Position numbers and translations under genes: made by a program
Assembly (NCBI RefSeq): GCF_000622365.1
Contig: NZ_JASC01000005.1
Location: forward strand, 1 to 64,000
DNA from: Sulfitobacter noctilucae
GTDB lineage: Bacteria; Pseudomonadota; Alphaproteobacteria; Rhodobacterales; Rhodobacteraceae
Direction: 5' to 3'
DNA: 64,000 bases
The notes under the pieces: generated by a model
Database searches by the model: none
Told to the model about the DNA's origin: nothing
Seen by the model: only the letters and a program-made list of their open reading frames with translations
Part shown: in pieces, positions 61,988-64,000 of the stretch
How positions within the stretch are numbered: position 1 is the first letter of the stretch
How the letters are laid out: every line of letters starts with the position of its first letter

Positions 61988-63934
61988 ATGGCCAAAAAGC
62001 TGATATTGTGCGATTGCGCGGGCAGCCAGTCCCTTGATGCCGATGCCATCGCGGCGGGGTCTGGTCTTGCCTGCTCCAAGGTCTATTCGCACCTGTGTAC
62101 CCTGCAAATCGACGCTGCTGCAAAAGAACTGGCGCAGGGCGATGCCATTGTTGCCTGCCAGCAAGAGCGCGCTACCTTCGAAGAACTTGCGGATGATCTG
62201 CAAATTGATGCGCCCGGTTTCGTTGACTTAAGGGACCGGGCCGGTTGGGGCACGGGCGCGCCTGCGCCCAAGATGGCCGCCTTGGCTGCCGAAGCAGCAC
62301 TTTCCCTGCCCTTGGGCAAATCTGTCGATGTGGTATCCGAAGGTACCTGCCTGATCGTGGGGGCAGAGGCCGCACTTATCGCCGCGCAAAACCTCAGCGA
62401 GACATTGGCGGTGACAGTGCTTGTCACGGACCCTGATCTGATCCCAAACGACCGGACTTTTGACTGTGTCGTGGGCAAGGTCCGCAACGTGTCGGGGGCA
62501 CTGGGCGGCTTTACCGTGAAACTTGACGCTTTCCAGCAGGTCCTGCCTGCCGGTCGCGGTGCCTTTGATCTGAGCCCGCCGCAGAATGGTGTGGTCTCGG
62601 CCTGTGACATCATCCTCGATCTGTCCGGTGAAACCGCGTTGGTACCTGCGCCCCACAAGCGCGAAGGCTATCTGCGGGCGGAGCCCGGCCACCCCCCTTC
62701 GGTTGCCAATGCTGTGATCGAAGCCGCGCAGTTGATCGGCACATTTGAAAAGCCGCTTTATGTCCGGCTCGAACCCAGCCTCTGCGCCCATAGCCGTGCG
62801 GAGCAACCTGCCTGTTCGAATTGCCTGAATGTCTGCCCGACCGGTGCCATTGTTTCTGCGGGCGAACATGTGGCGATTGATCCGATGATCTGTGCGGGGT
62901 GCGGTTCATGCTCTGCGGTTTGTCCTTCCGGGGCGATCACCTATGACGCGCCGCCTGTTGATGCACTCTTTCGCCGTTTGTCCACACTTGCCACGACCTA
63001 CCGCACCGCAGGGGGCACATCGCCGCGCCTGCTGGTGCATGATGCTGAATTCGGGCGCGAGATGATCTCGCTCGCGGCGCGTTTCGGGCGTGGCCTGCCG
63101 GGGCATGTGATCCCGATCGAGATCGATGCATTGTCAGGCTTTGGGCATGCGGAAATGCTCGCGGCATTGGCCTGCGGATTTGAACATGTTGATCTGCTGC
63201 TCAGCCCGAAAACCGAACAGGACGTGATCGAAGCTCAGGCCATATTGGCCCGTGCTTTGGCTGGCAAGGATGCTGTGCGATTGTTGTCGCTGAACGATCC
63301 GGATGCCCTGAGTGACGCGGTCGATGCGCCTGCCGTCGACCCTGCGCACTGTGCGCCCGTGCTGCCCCTTGGTACGCGCAGGCAGGTGGCCCGACTGGCC
63401 GCCAAAACGCTGCAACCTGAAACCAAGGTTCAGGAGCTGCCCGCCGGCGCGCCCTATGGCGCGGTCGTGGTTGATACGGACGCCTGTACCCTGTGTCTCT
63501 CGTGCGTTTCGCTTTGCCCGTCGGGGGCCTTGGGCGACAACTCGGATCTGCCGCAACTCCGCTTTCAGGAAGATGCCTGTCTGCAATGCGGTTTGTGCAG
63601 CAACATTTGCCCAGAGCAGGCCATCACATTGCAACCGCAAATGAATCTGACCGATGCCGCCTTCGACCAGCGTGTGCTTTATGAGGAAGAACCCTTTGCC
63701 TGCATCGATTGTGGCAGCCTGTTCGGTTCCAAATCGACCATCGCAAAGATCACCGAGAAACTGGCGGGCAAGCATGCGATGTTCGCGTCTTCAGAAGCTG
63801 CGAAGATGATCCAGCGCTGCGAAAATTGCCGCATACAGGCGCAATACCACTCCACCAACAATCCGTTCCAGGGCGCAGAGCGTCCCCGCGTGCGGACCTC
63901 GGATGACTACTTTGCCAAGCGCAAGGATCACTGA
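61988..63934 (+). CDS. Multi-cluster 4Fe-4S ferredoxin-like protein of the fdh cluster
   Basis: A cytoplasmic iron-sulfur protein of 648 residues with no signal peptide. The N-terminal part (about 1-200) resembles a flavin or HdrA-like electron-transfer domain (KKLILCDCAGSQSLD). Four or more cluster sites follow: CSNCLNVCPTGA, CAGCGSCSAVCPSGA, CTLCLSCVSLCPSGA and CLQCGLCSNICPEQA, then CIDCG and CENC motifs. GGAGGAGAG precedes the ATG. Members of this family sit beside DUF3305/DUF3306 in formate dehydrogenase clusters; the electron partner is unknown. It diverges from the fdh operon and converges with the partial gene at the right edge. Confidence 0.87.
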   Translation: MAKKLILCDCAGSQSLDADAIAAGSGLACSKVYSHLCTLQIDAAAKELAQGDAIVACQQERATFEELADDLQIDAPGFVDLRDRAGWGTGAPAPKMAALAAEAALSLPLGKSVDVVSEGTCLIVGAEAALIAAQNLSETLAVTVLVTDPDLIPNDRTFDCVVGKVRNVSGALGGFTVKLDAFQQVLPAGRGAFDLSPPQNGVVSACDIILDLSGETALVPAPHKREGYLRAEPGHPPSVANAVIEAAQLIGTFEKPLYVRLEPSLCAHSRAEQPACSNCLNVCPTGAIVSAGEHVAIDPMICAGCGSCSAVCPSGAITYDAPPVDALFRRLSTLATTYRTAGGTSPRLLVHDAEFGREMISLAARFGRGLPGHVIPIEIDALSGFGHAEMLAALACGFEHVDLLLSPKTEQDVIEAQAILARALAGKDAVRLLSLNDPDALSDAVDAPAVDPAHCAPVLPLGTRRQVARLAAKTLQPETKVQELPAGAPYGAVVVDTDACTLCLSCVSLCPSGALGDNSDLPQLRFQEDACLQCGLCSNICPEQAITLQPQMNLTDAAFDQRVLYEEEPFACIDCGSLFGSKSTIAKITEKLAGKHAMFASSEAAKMIQRCENCRIQAQYHSTNNPFQGAERPRVRTSDDYFAKRKDH

Positions 63935-64000
63935 AGTTGAATGGGCTTTCCCAAATCGGCGGGCGTTATGGAGCCGACATAGGCCCCGATGGCTTCAATG
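63928..64000 (-). CDS. C-terminal tail of a leftward gene (partial)
   Basis: A minus-strand frame of 23 codons (ending GAYVGSITPADLGKPIQLQ) closes with TGA at 63928-63930, overlapping the ferredoxin-like gene by 7 nt. The codon use looks coding and the residues are plausible for a folded protein end. The rest of the gene lies right of the window. Its family cannot be told. Confidence 0.5.
   Translation of the reverse strand, partial: IEAIGAYVGSITPADLGKPIQLQ

Overview
The window looks like part of a replicon from a marine alphaproteobacterium of the Rhodobacterales (Roseobacter group). This rests on gene content and style, not on a database match: GC-rich coding, ATGA-coupled operons, cytochrome c2, a Cys-type (tungsten) formate dehydrogenase with its TupABC importer, and a plasmid-type replication module whose initiator ends in a DnaA N-terminal-like domain. 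That module, with divergent parAB and four copies of a GC-rich palindrome, suggests an extrachromosomal element or chromid, although hemE and hemC lie right beside it.

Layout. (1) 1-24,156: a type VI secretion (T6SS) locus. The leftward arm runs tssA, tssB, tssC, hcp, tagJ, tssE, tssF, tssG, tssH (clpV), a voltage-gated sodium channel of the NaChBac/NavAb type, then a second tssB whose C-terminus is a long acidic array of about 20-residue repeats running off the window. The rightward arm holds an unknown 503-residue protein, a small exported protein, an ExbB-ExbD-ExbD set and a TonB-like protein. Facing it are a CpXC-domain gene and a 1694-residue helical protein ending in a zinc-metallopeptidase (HEVGH) domain, a candidate effector. 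No tssJ, tssK, tssL, tssM, vgrG or PAAR gene is visible; they may lie left of the window.

(2) 24,456-33,681: a two-partner secretion operon (TpsB transporter, 1856-residue TpsA adhesin with GLUG-like and MBG-like repeats) followed by an exported caspase-like protein. (3) 33,732-42,671: an aromatic catabolism island with a MarR regulator, a gentisate-type ring-cleavage dioxygenase, a fumarylpyruvate-type hydrolase and an alpha/beta hydrolase. It converges on an operon with a branched-chain-type ABC importer, a RidA protein and an aryl-CoA-type thioesterase. (4) 43,008-50,613: cytochrome c2, idi, parB, parA, a putative origin, the DnaA-like initiator, hemE and hemC.

(5) 50,889-64,000: periplasmic formate oxidation. 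DUF3305, DUF3306, a TorD-like chaperone, a small Tat protein and fdhA, fdhB, fdhC are followed by a WD40-cytochrome c gene split by an in-frame TAA, a tiny membrane ORF and tupBCA. A multi-cluster ferredoxin-like gene diverges from the far end, and the tail of another leftward gene enters at the right edge. FdhA/B/C would oxidise formate in the periplasm and pass electrons to the membrane; TupABC would supply tungstate for the cofactor.
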